Source: Nostoc sp. S13
GTDB taxonomy: Bacteria > Cyanobacteriota > Cyanobacteriia > Cyanobacteriales > Nostocaceae
NCBI RefSeq assembly: GCF_029379315.1
Contig: NZ_JAQYWQ010000041.1
Location: 1 to 49,659 of the forward strand
Reading direction: 5' to 3'
DNA length: 49,659 nt
The position numbers were made by a program, and so were the translations under genes. The notes below the pieces were generated by a model, which saw only the letters and a list, made by a program, of their open reading frames with translations, made no database searches and was not told the DNA's origin. Below, in pieces: positions 34,343 through 43,206 of this stretch (position 1 is its first letter; each line of letters opens with the position of its first letter).

Positions 34343-34815
34343 GAGATTTTCCTCCTATGAGGATAATCAAGAGGGACAAGTTGCTTGCGGTGAAGCGGCT
34401 TAGGGCTACCTCACACGCTCTTTCGCTAGCCCGACAATCTGCGCCCACATCTGGTGGTAATATATTTTACACATTTGATGCCAACGGTTGAACGGACTAC
34501 AAAAGCAAGCCGAATCATTGTGCGCCAAGAGGGGGTGGGTTTGTCAATGCTGCGAAATGTTAAAAACGATTGTATAAAAAATAAATACGAACGAAATAAT
34601 CAGGTTTCAAGCCGATTTTTCGTTACTTTACTTTACAAAAACTCAGTCTTTAAAGTTCCTTGTCACTGTCAATTAACAATCCCCAATCAGACTCTAAGAA
34701 GCCCATTAGTTCGTTGAGCACCTGTGGAAAACTGCTAAAATCCCTGTGGAAACCTTGTGGAATGAGTGAGGAAAATTGTAGCCAATGATAAGAATTACCA
34801 AAATGTCAGGAAACT
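34343..34815. other. 473-bp spacer, no convincing gene
   Basis: An 87-codon plus frame (34454-34717) shows no known domain and is not called. Three TGTGGAA words at 34723-34762 are noted but are not DnaA boxes. Confidence 0.5.
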
Positions 34816-36087
34816 ATGACATTTAAACTGATGAAATTAGCTTCTCAATCCCAGTTATCATCGTGGCTGCCCTCGATACATCCCCAGGTTTGGATTTTCG
34901 CAATTGGTAGATTTCTCTCGGAAGTTGGCACCGGCTTTACCCTGTTTTACGCTCCCATCTTTTTTGTCAATGAAGTTGGTTTATCTGCAACCAGTGTCGG
35001 GGTAGCCTTGGGTAGTGGCTCGATTTCCGGCATTCTAGGGCGGATTGTAGGTGGTTCTTTAGCTGATTCTGAACACTGGGGACGCCGCCGGACTTTGTTG
35101 CTAGCCACGGCGATTTCAGCAAGTGGTTCTCTAGTTTTAGCTGCAACCAATAATTTTACTATTTTGGTAATTGGTAGCTTGATTAGCGGTTTAGGGATAG
35201 GTTTTTATTGGCCGGCGGCTGAAGCTGTTGTTGCTGATGCCAGTGAGATTGATAATCGCCGCGAAACTTTTGCGATCGCCCGATTAGCAGATAATCTGGG
35301 GTTAGCGATCGGAATTGTGCTAGCAGGGTTTTTGATCGCGATAATTGGAAGTTATCGATGGCTATTTGTGATTGATGCCATCTCTTTTCTGTTATTTTTT
35401 GGTGTTATTTATGCGGGAATTATTGAAACCGAACAACAGCAGATGGGGGAATCTGAAAAGACAGAACATTTTGCTTCTTGGATGGCAGTATTAAGCGATC
35501 GCCGCTTCCTGGTCTACATAGCAGTTAATATATTCTTCACAATCTATATTTCTCAAATCCATAGCATCCTGCCGCTTTACTTCAAAAACTTTGTTATTAA
35601 AAGTACTACCGAAGGATTAGCCCAAACTACGATTAGCGTTCTATTTGCTTGGCATCTAGTGATAGCCATCATTTGTCAATTGCCTGTTACTAGTGCCTTA
35701 AAACGCTGTTCTCATACACTTGCACTTACTGTGTCTGCTATTTTGTGGGCAATTGGTTTTGGCCTGATTTGGGTAAGCGGTACTGCCCCATCTCATAATC
35801 TGGTTTGGGTAGCATTGGCATTGGGAGTATTTGCTGTTGCGATTGTTTCTTATACCCCATCTGCTGCCTCTTTAGTCACTGAGTTAGCCCCGGAAAATCA
35901 ACGCGGCGTTTATTTCTCCATCAACGCTGTGTGCTGGGCTGTTGGCTATTTTATTGGTCATCCCTTGGGTGGATGGGCATTAGATCAACCGCGAATTATT
36001 ACTGATAGTTTCTGGCTCGGCTTTTCTTTGAGTGTGCTGATTGTCGTGGCAATTTTACAGTATCTGAATCGAATTTTGGCTGATTAA
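34816..36087 (+). CDS. major facilitator superfamily transporter
   Basis: A 423-residue membrane protein with about twelve helices in two halves separated by a charged loop (ETEQQQMGESEKTEHF, near residue 205). The MFS motif A between helices 2 and 3 is visible as GGSLADSEHWGRRRTLLLA. The layout resembles drug-efflux-type MFS proteins (YWPAAEAVVADASE, NFIG-like ends). The substrate is unknown. It is a single gene with ATG 34816. No regulator is adjacent apart from DUF2811 on the other strand. Confidence 0.9.
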   Translation: MTFKLMKLASQSQLSSWLPSIHPQVWIFAIGRFLSEVGTGFTLFYAPIFFVNEVGLSATSVGVALGSGSISGILGRIVGGSLADSEHWGRRRTLLLATAISASGSLVLAATNNFTILVIGSLISGLGIGFYWPAAEAVVADASEIDNRRETFAIARLADNLGLAIGIVLAGFLIAIIGSYRWLFVIDAISFLLFFGVIYAGIIETEQQQMGESEKTEHFASWMAVLSDRRFLVYIAVNIFFTIYISQIHSILPLYFKNFVIKSTTEGLAQTTISVLFAWHLVIAIICQLPVTSALKRCSHTLALTVSAILWAIGFGLIWVSGTAPSHNLVWVALALGVFAVAIVSYTPSAASLVTELAPENQRGVYFSINAVCWAVGYFIGHPLGGWALDQPRIITDSFWLGFSLSVLIVVAILQYLNRILAD

Positions 36088-36241
36088 TCACTCTTATGTT
36101 TAGCAATTTTCTCAGTTTCAGTTTCAGTTAAAAATTTGACTAAATGACTGAAACTCTTTTAGATAGAAGTTTGTAACCCCAAATATGAGCATTCAACTCC
36201 ACATTCTTTTTAATTCTTTGTGCTAAAGTCTAAACAAATCT

Positions 36242-36949
36242 TTATACAGTTGAAGATGCTTTCCGCTTGCGTTTCATCCATAATCCCATTGCACCAGCAA
36301 CAGCTATACCCCCAAGGCTAAGAGGTTCAGGGACAGAAGCAGCAGCTTGATCAAAAACAATTTCCGAAATGCTGTAATACTCTGGGAAATTACCACTTGT
36401 CTGAAAATTGGAGAAGGTTACTTTATCACTTACAACGTTTGGAAATATTGAATTAGAAAAGTCAATTAGTTCATTAACTAGCCTATTAATATTATTAGGA
36501 GGTATTCCTTCAGGCTGAAACCCTATAGTAGAAAAAGTCTGACTTATTCCATTGATTGTTATATTTACAGCGTCAATGTTGCCAGGAATACCATTATCAG
36601 TAGGGCCATATGAAAATAGCTTGATGTTTGCAATTGTTGATTTCTGGTTGAGAAAAGTACTGATTGTCGAGTTATCTGACTTGAAGAAAAGATGAGTGTT
36701 ACCAAGATCAGTTCCTATAAGACCATCATTTAGTGTTCCAGAGCCATCAGAGTAGTTATAAGTTCCATTGCCGTTACTGTTAATTGTTCCATTATAATTA
36801 TGATTCCAACCACCAAAGCCTGACAGGTGTGTATTAGTAACATCGTAAGAAGAAATTTTTACAGTAGCTGCATTTGCTAATTCTGGAAAAATACTTCCTA
36901 TAGCTAAAAGTTAAAGAGCTTCAAAGGTGGCAATTGCTATCTTTTTCAT
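36242..36949 (-). pseudogene. PEP-CTERM secreted protein with a stop codon in the signal peptide
   Basis: The minus frame runs 236 codons from ATG 36949 to TAA 36242 with a single internal TAA at 36911-36913. It starts MKKIAIATFEAL, stop, LLAIGSIFPELANAAT: a signal peptide broken in its hydrophobic core (a CAA codon would restore it). The mature part is Asn/Ser/Gly-rich (SGFGGWNHNYNG and so on). It ends with the sorting tail SVPEPLSLGGIAVAG, AMGLWM and then KRKRK. PEP-CTERM proteins are exported and processed by exosortase. Without readthrough no exported product is made, as no other early start codon is present. Confidence 0.85.
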
Positions 36950-37887
36950 GTTTTTTCGCTATAATTATTTGGGACAGATTATATTATTTAAAATAGTCCA
37001 TTATTAGATTTTTTTTGCAATAATAATAAAATGTTAATTATATAGATAAAAATAAAATATATACTAATGTTTAGCTATCAGATAAATTTTTTATTTTCTA
37101 GAAACGGGAATGAGGAATGGGGTCAAATGAACTGTAGTATGTAGGCTAGCAAGAACCGCAGGCATTGCTCGTACTTTGCATTTTTTCTGAGACAAGAACA
37201 AAAAGCGCTCGCCCCCTTCTTTTGGAAATTAATACAGCAGTTTTCTTTTGCATAAAGTACAAAGCTACAGGTTTTGAGGTAGGAGGCAAGAGATAGAAAC
37301 TCTTTATACAGCAGATTGCAACTTGGTAACTAACGTACAGATGATCTTAAGGGCACAGCAGTGCTCATCCGTGTCAACTTAACGTGAAAGTTAGTCTAGA
37401 ACCAGCTTTTAGAGATTGTCTCGTTCCTAGTCTCTGACTGGGAAGGCATTCCGAGAGGCTCCGCCTCAAGACTTGCGGCAGAGCCGCGATGAAGTGCATT
37501 TCCAGCCAGAGGCTGGAAACGAGGTTTTAAAAGGCTTTCACCTTAAGTTGACACCAATGAGCAGTGCTGTGCCCCTACCTGTGTACTTCATTTACCTGAA
37601 AAACGTTGTATCTGATGCGTGAGTCCTGCATTTTGTACCTCACTTATTTGCAAACAGCTATAAGTATAAATTACGTGTGCGTGATTCTATGCTAATATCT
37701 CATTGTCGTTGGCACATATTGGTTTAGCCAGAGAGGTTTAATCTCTAGGTACACGGTTAAGTTAACCTGTCATAGGCAATAAAAAAGGGCCTGCTTGTTT
37801 AATTCTAGAGACTGGCGAGGTTGGGGAACAAAGATTTTTTATCTACTTTCCCTACTCACTCATTTTACTCTCATTTATCTATATTCT
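36950..37887. other. 938-bp spacer with MITE copy A
   Basis: AT-rich promoter side of the PEP-CTERM gene, then the MITE at 37351-37574. The remaining sequence has no recognisable gene. A 65-codon plus frame at 37821 lies mostly opposite hisIE and is not called. Confidence 0.55.
37351..37574 (+). mobile_element. 224-bp MITE-like element, copy A
   Basis: Long imperfect terminal inverted repeats of about 40 bp. The left end begins GGGCACAGCAGTGCTCAT and continues GTGTCAACTTAACGTGAAAG. The right end is TTAAGTTGACACC followed by ATGAGCAGTGCTGTGCCC. The inner part has GCTCCGCCTCAAGACTTGCG and the palindrome TTCCAGCCAGAGGCTGGAAA. A homologue in inverse orientation lies at 40285-40525. Confidence 0.85.
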
Positions 37888-38538
37888 TTATTTGCGACGT
37901 TCTTGGAGCTTGCGATACACCGATTTCAAATCAACTTGATGGTGAGCCAAGGCAACCAAAGTATGATATAGCAAATCAGCCACTTCACCTGCGATCGCAT
38001 CTGCCTCATCATCCTTAAAGGCCATTACCACCTCAGCAGTTTCCTCACCGATCTTTTTCAAAATTTTGTTATCGCCACCTGCCAATAGTTTACAGGTATA
38101 AGAACTTTCAATCGGATTGTCGCGGCGATCGCATATTACTTGAAACAATTGCGACAATGTATCCCCTGGTGGTGGGGCAATTTTCCCTTCTATTTGATGA
38201 AAGCAACTGCGTTCTCCAGTATGGCAGGCAACATCTCCTAATTGCTCTACCCCTATGAGCAGCGCATCACTATCACAGTCATAACGGATACTCTGCACTT
38301 TCTGAATATGTCCAGAAGTCGCCCCCTTGTGCCACAATTCTTGCCGGGAACGGCTCCAAAACCAAGTTTCTTGAGTTTCTAAAGTCTTTTGTAACGACTG
38401 CTGATTCATCCACGCCATCATCAGGACAGTACCATCCAAATAATCTTGGACAATTGCAGGTACTAGACCTCGTTCATCGTAGCGAATTTCCTCAACGGGG
38501 ATGGCGTAATGTAGTAAGCGCGAATCGTTAGAAGACAT
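37888..38538 (-). CDS. hisIE: bifunctional phosphoribosyl-AMP cyclohydrolase / phosphoribosyl-ATP pyrophosphatase
   Basis: Catalyses the second and third steps of histidine biosynthesis. The HisI part (about residues 10-120) has [38 protein letters not shown] and the zinc/metal residues in YDCDSDALL and [11 protein letters not shown]. The HisE part (about 125-216) has [20 protein letters not shown] and [12 protein letters not shown], with [10 protein letters not shown]. At 216 residues it has the normal length of the fusion. It is a single gene, not in a his operon, and lies between two copies of a MITE. Confidence 0.96.
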   Translation of the reverse strand: MSSNDSRLLHYAIPVEEIRYDERGLVPAIVQDYLDGTVLMMAWMNQQSLQKTLETQETWFWSRSRQELWHKGATSGHIQKVQSIRYDCDSDALLIGVEQLGDVACHTGERSCFHQIEGKIAPPPGDTLSQLFQVICDRRDNPIESSYTCKLLAGGDNKILKKIGEETAEVVMAFKDDEADAIAGEVADLLYHTLVALAHHQVDLKSVYRKLQERRK

Positions 38539-38640
38539 ACCAGCTAGTTTGCTCTAATGAGAATAATTCATGGATTCACGATACCATTCTCAATAGAGCA
38601 ACTGGCATGTTTTTTTTGAATTGCACTATCGTATCTACCT

Positions 38641-38829
38641 CTAAACAAGAGCATTCCGTTCCATAGCAGACTGCATCTTTACAGCACTCAACGCTACTTG
38701 GTGAGCTTTTGAGGCTTCACCATACCAATGGATCGCCGAGTTAAAAGCTGCTCGGTAAAGATCCTGGTATGCTTCAGATAATCGGGTCTGAATATCTAAA
38801 GGCAAGTCTTTATTCGACTTGTATAACAT
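38641..38829 (-). CDS. ChaB family protein
   Basis: A 62-residue protein matching ChaB, named as a putative regulator of the cation transporter ChaA in E. coli. It reads LYKSNKDLPLDIQTRLSEAY, then QDLYRAAFNSAIHWYG, and ends HQVALSAVKMQ. ChaB has the same LP...Q.IY..AFN.A pattern. The C-terminal half is shorter and less conserved than in E. coli. Its true function in cyanobacteria is unknown. It sits divergently from hemL, about 110 bp apart, and about 100 bp upstream of hisIE in the same direction. Confidence 0.8.
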   Translation of the reverse strand: MLYKSNKDLPLDIQTRLSEAYQDLYRAAFNSAIHWYGEASKAHQVALSAVKMQSAMERNALV

Positions 38830-38941
38830 ATTGTGATTGTTATTTTTATGGTTCAGCTAATTTTATATGATAGAAATTCTAATCAGTATTTGACCCTATC
38901 CTAAGATAGAGCTTTTTATTGCCCACTGTTAGGAGAGAACC

Positions 38942-40240
38942 TTGGTAAATACCACAATTAAAACAACAAAATCACAAGAAGTCTTCGCCGCTGCTCAAAA
39001 CCTCATGCCAGGAGGAGTCAGTTCTCCAGTTCGTGCCTTTAAATCTGTGGGCGGACAACCCATAGTTTTTGATCGTGTTAAAGGCGCATATATTTGGGAT
39101 GTAGATGGCAACCAATACATAGACTATGTAGGCACCTGGGGGCCAGCTATTTGCGGTCATGCCCATCCAGAAGTCATTGCAGCGTTGCATGAAGCTTTAG
39201 AAAAAGGCACCAGTTTCGGTGCTCCCTCAGTCTTAGAAAATGTTTTGGCAGAAATGGTCATTGATGCCGTTCCTAGCATCGAAATGGTTAGATTTGTCAA
39301 CTCTGGAACTGAAGCCTGTATCGGAGTTTTGCGACTGATGCGGGCTTTCACCAACCGAGATAAAATCATCAAGTTTGAAGGCTGCTACCACGGACACGCC
39401 GATGCGTTTCTAGTGAAGGCAGGTTCTGGTGTTGCTACACTTGGTTTGCCAGACTCACCGGGAGTACCTAAATCGGCAACTAGCACCACTTTAACTGCGC
39501 CTTTCAATGATTTAGAAGCCGTCAAAGCCTTGTTTGAAGAAAACCGCGACGAGATTGCTGGCGTTATTCTTGAGCCAGTCGTCGGCAATGCTGGGTTTAT
39601 TGCACCTGATGCTGGCTTCTTAGAAGGATTACGGGAACTGACTCACGAACATGGAGCGTTATTGGTATTTGACGAAGTGATGACAGGCTTCCGTATTGCT
39701 TACGGTGGCGCTCAGGAAAAATTTGGCCTCACTCCCGATTTAACAACCTTGGGTAAGGTGATTGGTGGTGGTTTGCCAGTGGGAGCCTATGGTGGTCGTC
39801 GAGATATTATGTCAATGGTTGCACCCGCCGGCCCCGTATATCAAGCTGGGACTCTTTCTGGTAATCCTTTGGCCATGACTGCTGGGATTAAGACTTTAGA
39901 ATTGTTGCAAAAGCCAGGTACTTACGAGTATCTTGACCGGATAACTAAAAAGCTTGCAGATGGTTTGCTGCAAATTGCCAAAGAAAATGGTCATGCGATT
40001 TGCGGCGGTCAAATCAGCGCGATGTTCGGCTTATTCTATACCTCTGGCCCAGTTCATAACTACGAAGATGCGAAAAAGTCTGATACAGCTAAATTTGGAC
40101 GCTTCCATCGCGGGATGTTAGAGCATGGTGTTTACTTAGCACCTTCTCAATTTGAAGCTGGGTTTACGTCTTTTGCTCACACCGAAGAGGATATTGATCA
40201 GACTTTAGCAGTAGCACGAGATGTAATATCTAGTCTGTAA
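38942..40240 (+). CDS. hemL: glutamate-1-semialdehyde 2,1-aminomutase
   Basis: Makes 5-aminolevulinate from glutamate-1-semialdehyde, the C5 pathway step that feeds heme, chlorophyll and bilins. This 432-residue PLP enzyme has the N-terminal [18 protein letters not shown], the cofactor region [27 protein letters not shown] and the Schiff-base Lys272 in [19 protein letters not shown]. The start is a TTG at 38942, preceded by TAGGAGAGAA, a good ribosome-binding site. No ATG lies closer in frame before the conserved region. It is a single gene, as usual in cyanobacteria. Confidence 0.97.
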   Translation: MVNTTIKTTKSQEVFAAAQNLMPGGVSSPVRAFKSVGGQPIVFDRVKGAYIWDVDGNQYIDYVGTWGPAICGHAHPEVIAALHEALEKGTSFGAPSVLENVLAEMVIDAVPSIEMVRFVNSGTEACIGVLRLMRAFTNRDKIIKFEGCYHGHADAFLVKAGSGVATLGLPDSPGVPKSATSTTLTAPFNDLEAVKALFEENRDEIAGVILEPVVGNAGFIAPDAGFLEGLRELTHEHGALLVFDEVMTGFRIAYGGAQEKFGLTPDLTTLGKVIGGGLPVGAYGGRRDIMSMVAPAGPVYQAGTLSGNPLAMTAGIKTLELLQKPGTYEYLDRITKKLADGLLQIAKENGHAICGGQISAMFGLFYTSGPVHNYEDAKKSDTAKFGRFHRGMLEHGVYLAPSQFEAGFTSFAHTEEDIDQTLAVARDVISSL

Positions 40241-40284
40241 CCTGTTAAGGGATTTTCAAATAAAAAAGTATCCACTGACCTCTT

Positions 40285-40525
40285 GTGGGGTGGGTATCTT
40301 ACCATTGATGTCAACTTAAGCCCAAACTCCTTTAAAACCTCGTTTCCAGCCTCTGGCTGGAAATGGTGTTCCTGGCGGCTCTGCCGCAAGTCAGGGAGGT
40401 GGAGCCTCAACTACGGGCATTCGCAGTCGGAGACTGTTAACGAGATAAACGAGATAATCTCTAAAACCTGGTTCTAGGCTTGTTTTCACGTTAAGTTGAC
40501 ACCAATAGCATCTTACCTACCTCAC
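40285..40525 (-). mobile_element. 241-bp MITE-like element, copy B (inverse to copy A)
   Basis: The reverse complement aligns with 37351-37574 over most of its length. It shares GTGTCAACTTAACGTGAAA, CTAGAACCAG, TTTTAGAGATT, CTTGCGGCAGAGCCGC, the TTCCAGCCAGAGGCTGGAAA palindrome and the TTAAGTTGACA end. Its outermost bases differ from copy A but are again inverted repeats of each other (GTGGGGTGGGTA and TACCTACCTCAC). Confidence 0.8.
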
Positions 40526-40914
40526 AAAATGGATGATTTATTGGAAGTCCGACTTTGCGCCAAATCGCCATTACAAAACTTAATTACGTTAGCGAGTCCG
40601 CGTACTCCTGCGTCCAAGCAAGCTACGCCTTAGTCTCGTAGAGCGTCATTACGAATTACGAATTACGAATTACGAATTATTTTAACGGTTTGCCCTGTGC
40701 CCTCATTACTTAAGGAAAGTCACATGCTCGTCATAATTTTGCAATGGCTTCGTCAATAGGATATAAAATATTTAACTTACATTAAGTATATTCATATTAA
40801 TAAAGCGGGAGCAATTAGCTTTTACAGTTCTCGAAATTTCCCTCATACCACCCGATAGTCTACAAAAATTAACGCGCAAGAAGGCTCTCACCTTTATTGT
40901 GAGTGTTTTGCTTA

Positions 40915-41045
40915 TATAGGACTCCTATTTGATTTTTGAAAAAACTCCATACAACTCGAAAGGGCTGATTCCCCATTCCCTACTCCCTACTCCCTACTCC
41001 CTGCCTACGCAAATAAGTTCAAGAATCAAATCGGATTGCTTGTAG
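40915..41045. mobile_element. MITE-like element (CTATAG family) with an STRR inside
   Basis: Begins TATAGGACTCCTATTTGATT and ends CAAATCGGATTGCTTGTAG, like 33740-33891. Its centre holds a CTCCCTA heptamer array (about 40971-41006) instead of the other copy's core. Confidence 0.65.
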
Positions 41046-41214
41046 ATATTAGATTATCCATAGAGTCAGGCATTTTTTCCGAATCAGGGTTGGAGCTAAC
41101 TTGAAAAAATATGCCAATCATGCTGTAGGTTCCATGACAAGTCTTACAAAAGTCTAAAAAACTGCCCGAAGTATTGTGAAAAAAAGATGATTCGACCCTT
41201 GAAGGAGCTAGGAA

Positions 41215-42123
41215 GTGCAGAACTATAAATCATTTTTTGGTCTGCAAAAAATATTAATTACGTTGCTTGTCTTGAGTGCCAGTTTGAGTGTAAGCATGAT
41301 GATGCTTCTCAAGTCAAGCTCATCTGAGGCTCAAAGTACAGAAAATATAAATGTAAACAATCTAGCAGGCAAGGTTGGAACTCAGCAGCAGATTGAAGAA
41401 CTAAAAGCGACGATGCTTAAAAGTTGGCAGCAACAAGCACAAATAAAGGGTCTTTCCTATGTTGTGCCACTACGCTTTCAAGGAGCAATAGTTGAGTCAG
41501 CAAAACTTACTCCCGCTCAGAAAGTAATTGCTCTCACCTTTGATGATGGGCCATGGCCTGAGAGTACCGCGCAAGTACTGGATATTCTTAAACAAAATCA
41601 AATCAAAGGCACATTTTTCCTAATTGGACAAAATGTGAAGAATTATCCAAGCTTAGTAAAGCGGGAGATTGCTGAAGGTCACGTAATTGGCAACCATACT
41701 TGGCATCATTGGTATCAATTCTTGAATCCACAAGCAGCTGCCTATGAAATTGACCACACAGCAGACCTGATTTATCAAGTCACAGGGATTAAAACAAATT
41801 TGTTTCGACCACCAGGAGGAATCATGCACAATGGGGTGGCTACTTACGCTAGAAATAGCAAATATGCCATCATTCTCTGGTCATCTGACTCTGTAGACTA
41901 CTCGCGTCCTGCTGTACCAAAATTAATTAATAATGTGTTCAGGGAGGCCAAACCAGGTGGAATTGTGCTGATGCATGATGGTGGTGGTAATCGCTCTAAA
42001 ACTGTGCAGGCTTTACCAGAAATTATTGCTAACTTTCGGAAACAGGGCTATAGCTTTGTTACTATCCCTGAACTTTTGGAAATGCAAGATAAAGATCAAA
42101 AGCTGATTGCAAACAAAAAGTAA
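41215..42123 (+). CDS. secreted polysaccharide deacetylase (NodB domain)
   Basis: Removes acetyl groups from N-acetylated sugars of peptidoglycan or an extracellular polysaccharide. The N-terminus has a membrane or signal segment (ILITLLVLSASLSVSMMMLL). The NodB domain spans about residues 100-290, with LTFDDGPWPES (catalytic Asp and metal Asp), NHTWHHW (metal His pair), LFRPPGG, LWSSDSVDY and LMHDGGG (catalytic His). The start is GTG at 41215 after AAGGAGCTAGGAA, a clear ribosome-binding site. The length of 302 residues is normal. It is a single gene followed by two small secreted protein genes. Confidence 0.92.
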   Translation: MQNYKSFFGLQKILITLLVLSASLSVSMMMLLKSSSSEAQSTENINVNNLAGKVGTQQQIEELKATMLKSWQQQAQIKGLSYVVPLRFQGAIVESAKLTPAQKVIALTFDDGPWPESTAQVLDILKQNQIKGTFFLIGQNVKNYPSLVKREIAEGHVIGNHTWHHWYQFLNPQAAAYEIDHTADLIYQVTGIKTNLFRPPGGIMHNGVATYARNSKYAIILWSSDSVDYSRPAVPKLINNVFREAKPGGIVLMHDGGGNRSKTVQALPEIIANFRKQGYSFVTIPELLEMQDKDQKLIANKK

Positions 42124-42256
42124 TTGTTATTTCGATGCAAATCAGCGGCTCTATCAATTGCCGCTTGGTAACTAAAAACAAGTTGAATTTTTCTGGCGAT
42201 TTCTAGGTTTTTTAGCTAAAGTCAACCAATAATAAGGTCTAACACTCAGGAAAATC

Positions 42257-42559
42257 ATGAATAAAATTGTAATAACTTTACTTTGCTGCTCTAGCTTTTT
42301 TGCTTTGACGCTCCTAACTGTCAATCCAGCTTTTGCGAAAGAGTTTTCTCCTCAAAATTTAACCTCTGCCAAGTTGAACTCCGACCAGACGCAGACAATT
42401 AATATATCTGTAACTCAAAAATCGCCCGAATTTCCATCAATCGGCTCTACTCAATCACTCGAAGAGCTTGCTATACAGAAGTTTGGCTGTGACTGCCCTG
42501 CCTGTCAAGCTCGTGTAAGTCAGATGGTATTACAAGGTAGTTTGCCTCAACTTAAATAA
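42257..42559 (+). CDS. small secreted protein with CxCxxC motif, copy 1
   Basis: A 100-residue protein of unknown function. A signal peptide (MNKIVITLLCCSSFFALTLL, ending NPAFA before KEF) is followed by a variable, Ser/Thr/Gln-rich middle. The conserved tail is KFGCDCPACQARVSQMVLQG and then SLP. The CxCxxC triad could bind a metal or form disulfides after export. A tandem paralogue follows 115 bp downstream and shares the signal peptide and tail but not the middle. I do not recognise the family. Confidence 0.85.
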   Translation: MNKIVITLLCCSSFFALTLLTVNPAFAKEFSPQNLTSAKLNSDQTQTINISVTQKSPEFPSIGSTQSLEELAIQKFGCDCPACQARVSQMVLQGSLPQLK

Positions 42560-42674
42560 AACTGGTGTCTGAAATGAAATTATGACAGATATTGATATTA
42601 AGAATTTTTATGGCGATTTATAGTTTTTTCGTCTAAGCTCAACTTAAAGATCTAGTCTACTACTGGTGTAAATC

Positions 42675-42977
42675 ATGAATAAAATTGTAATGACTTTGCT
42701 TTGCGGCTCAAGCTTTTTGGCTCTAATATTACTAACTGTCAATCCAGCTTTTGCTAAGAAGCTTTCTCCCCAAGATTTAGCCAATCCTACCTTAACACCC
42801 ACTGACACACAGACAGTTGCTGCACCTATTTCACAAGAATATCGCCAAGACCCATCAATACGTGCTAATGAAAGAGTTAAACAGCTTGCTATGCAGATGT
42901 TTGGCTGTGCCTGCCCCATCTGTCAAGCTAGGGCAAGTCAGATGATACTACAAGGTAGTCTGCCTATATCTCAGTGA
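42675..42977 (+). CDS. small secreted protein with CxCxxC motif, copy 2
   Basis: Paralogue of the preceding gene, also 100 residues. It has the signal peptide MNKIVMTLLCGSSFLALILL ending NPAFA before KKL, a diverged middle, and the tail MFGCACPICQARASQMILQG followed by SLP. Each copy has its own 100-bp-scale leader. The leaders also resemble each other (TTATGGCGATTTATAGTTTT-like before copy 2, TTTCTGGCGATTTCTAGGTT before copy 1), which shows that the whole unit was duplicated. A large inverted repeat follows. The function is unknown. Confidence 0.85.
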   Translation: MNKIVMTLLCGSSFLALILLTVNPAFAKKLSPQDLANPTLTPTDTQTVAAPISQEYRQDPSIRANERVKQLAMQMFGCACPICQARASQMILQGSLPISQ

Positions 42978-43075
42978 TTTAGATTAGAAACTCAGCCAAT
43001 TGTAGTCACTTGCTCCTTTGAGGTTTTAACTAGCGAAGAATCTAGCTGAACAATGAGCTATTTCTGGTATCGTTA

Positions 43076-43149
43076 AAATTCCTTTTTAACTCACCGTTCT
43101 TACAAAAAACCGTCCAAAATTAACATTTGAACGGTGAAGGGAATTTTTA
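43076..43149. terminator. bidirectional terminator-like inverted repeat
   Basis: AAATTCC with CACCGTTC on the left pairs with GAACGGTG and GGGAATTTTT on the right, around a loop of about 33 bases. It lies between the convergent small secreted protein gene and the fasciclin gene and has A/T runs on both sides, so it can end transcripts from either direction. Confidence 0.65.
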
Positions 43150-43206
43150 CGTATTAATACTTTATACCAACCTAGCTCTGTTGCAGGTTGTACTTGTACC
43201 TAAAAA

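Larger units (their letters stand above)
40241..41214. other. 974-bp repeat-packed spacer
   Basis: Contains MITE copy B (40285-40525), GAATTAC heptamers and the GCGTCTCGTAGAGC repeat (about 40570-40682), and a CTATAG-type element with an STRR inside (40915-41045). The rest is the promoter region of the deacetylase gene. No gene was recognised. Confidence 0.6.

Noticed and set aside
34454..34717. 87-codon plus frame
   Set aside because: No recognisable domain or ribosome-binding site, and the composition looks random.
34723..34762. Three TGTGGAA words as possible DnaA boxes
   Set aside because: They differ from TGTGGATAA at the key positions and no replication genes are near.
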